Assembly (NCBI GenBank): GCA_014925825.1
Contig: JACGCK010000379.1
Location: 1 to 30,804 of the forward strand
Origin: Pholiota molesta
Taxonomy: Eukaryota; Basidiomycota; Agaricomycetes; Agaricales; Strophariaceae
Direction: 5' to 3'
DNA: 30,804 nt
Below the pieces are notes generated by a model. The model was not told the DNA's origin. It searched no databases and worked only from the letters and a program-made list of their open reading frames with translations. Below are positions 30,370 to 30,804 of the stretch, one piece after another (the first letter of the stretch is position 1; the number at the start of each line of letters is the position of its first letter). Both the position numbers and the translations under genes were made by a program.

Positions 30370-30804
30370 ATGTGCGCTATGCTAGTCGTTCTGCTGGAAC
30401 TTGCCTAATAAGAATAATAGTCTATCATGGATCATAAGGTGGTCGTTATAGCATGGTTGGGAAGGAGTGTGTGGGATTGCGTCTGACCTGAGGCTGGGCA
30501 ATCAGGCTTTGGGAATCTCGTCAAATTTCCAGAGGGTGTGTACTGGATACGATCTTACCTTTCTGGAATGACACAATATCTAGCGCAGATATTCCCTGTC
30601 ACCGACCACATATATTTCGGACTCCCTGGACTCGCAACCGACGTCTATACGCTGCAAGTATCATATCCTGTCTTGAAATAAACGCTTTCTAAACGACTGA
30701 TACATGCAGACGAGACCGCATCCGTTTCCGAGTCAACATGTACACCATCAAAGAGGAGCGAGAGATCGCCCCAGAAACATTCGCCCACCTTGTATCTTCC
30801 ACCC
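30370..30804 (+). CDS. PUP3: Proteasome subunit beta type-3 (5' part, frame broken)
   Basis: The N-terminal part of a 20S proteasome beta-3 subunit is recognisable and runs off the right edge. Pieces in order: SIM (30421), VIAM/MVGKECVG, ASDLRLGNQALGISSNFQR (30479-30535), then exon 30589-30657 with IFPVTDHIYFGLPGLATDV, then RIRFRVNMYTIKEERE and ETFAHLVSST to the edge. Introns are likely at about 30373-30420, 30536-30588 and from 30658 to about 30709-30714. The pieces lie in different frames: bases appear to be missing near 30370-30374, several times in 30436-30462, near 30476 and at the last splice join. Beta-3 is a non-catalytic structural subunit. Residues are conserved although the frame is not, so sequence error is more likely than an old pseudogene, but this cannot be settled here. 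Confidence 0.72.

Noticed and set aside
1..30804. tRNA, rRNA, CRISPR, transposon or viral elements
   Set aside because: I looked for clustered direct repeats, terminal inverted repeats, transposase or reverse-transcriptase motifs and cloverleaf-like blocks on both strands and saw none that I could support.

Overview
The window reads as nuclear DNA of a filamentous basidiomycete, most likely an Agaricomycete. Genes are packed closely on both strands. Nearly all are cut by many short introns of about 48-85 bp (longest about 138 bp) with GT..AG ends and CTNAY-like branch sites, and the proteins are ordinary eukaryotic housekeeping families. I see no prokaryotic operons, CRISPR arrays, transposons, tRNA or rRNA genes. 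Exon joins were worked out by hand from splice signals, reading frame and protein-family conservation.

Layout, left to right: (1) 3' end of an unknown Ser/Arg/Pro-rich protein (1-792, +); (2) intronless nicotinamidase PNC1 (1346-2068, +); (3) small His-rich, possibly membrane protein (2863-3453, +); (4) an 18-exon DHX29/DHX57/YLR419W-type DExH helicase (3684-8716, -), head-to-head with (5) the splicing helicase Prp22/DHX8 (8908-12688, +); (6) the mRNA-export NTF2-like protein p15/NXT1 (13172-13786, -), head-to-head with (7) the sphingolipid phospholipase C ISC1 (13885-15416, +); (8) the Golgi Qb-SNARE GOS1 (15749-16709, +); (9) a TatD/Scn1-type metal-dependent hydrolase (16969-18305, -), divergent from (10) the tRNA m1G37 methyltransferase TRM5 (18764-20666, +); (11) a Ca2+-regulated mitochondrial aspartate/glutamate carrier in 20 exons, including 5-, 6- and 19-nt microexons (20923-24153, +); (12) a secreted Thr-rich repeat protein (24738-26520, +); (13) a TXNDC17-like thioredoxin-fold protein (27079-27687, +); (14) a mitochondrial MoaA-MoaC (MOCS1/cnxABC) gene (27878-30103, -), divergent from (15) the 5' part of proteasome subunit beta-3/PUP3 (30370-30804, +).

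The genes do not form one pathway. The main interest is gene architecture. In the MOCS1 gene a single intron, when retained or removed, would switch between a MoaA protein ending in the functional Gly-Gly and a MoaA-MoaC fusion without it. The carrier gene has extreme microexons, and three GC-AG introns fall in the carrier and MOCS1 genes. There are three very compact divergent promoters (98, 191 and 266 bp between start codons).

Sequence quality caution: every gene left of about 20.7 kb assembles in frame. The carrier gene (two places), the Thr-rich gene (two places) and the PUP3 fragment (several places) need single missing bases to keep the conserved frame. These look like base-deletion errors or recent lesions and affect how those three models should be used.
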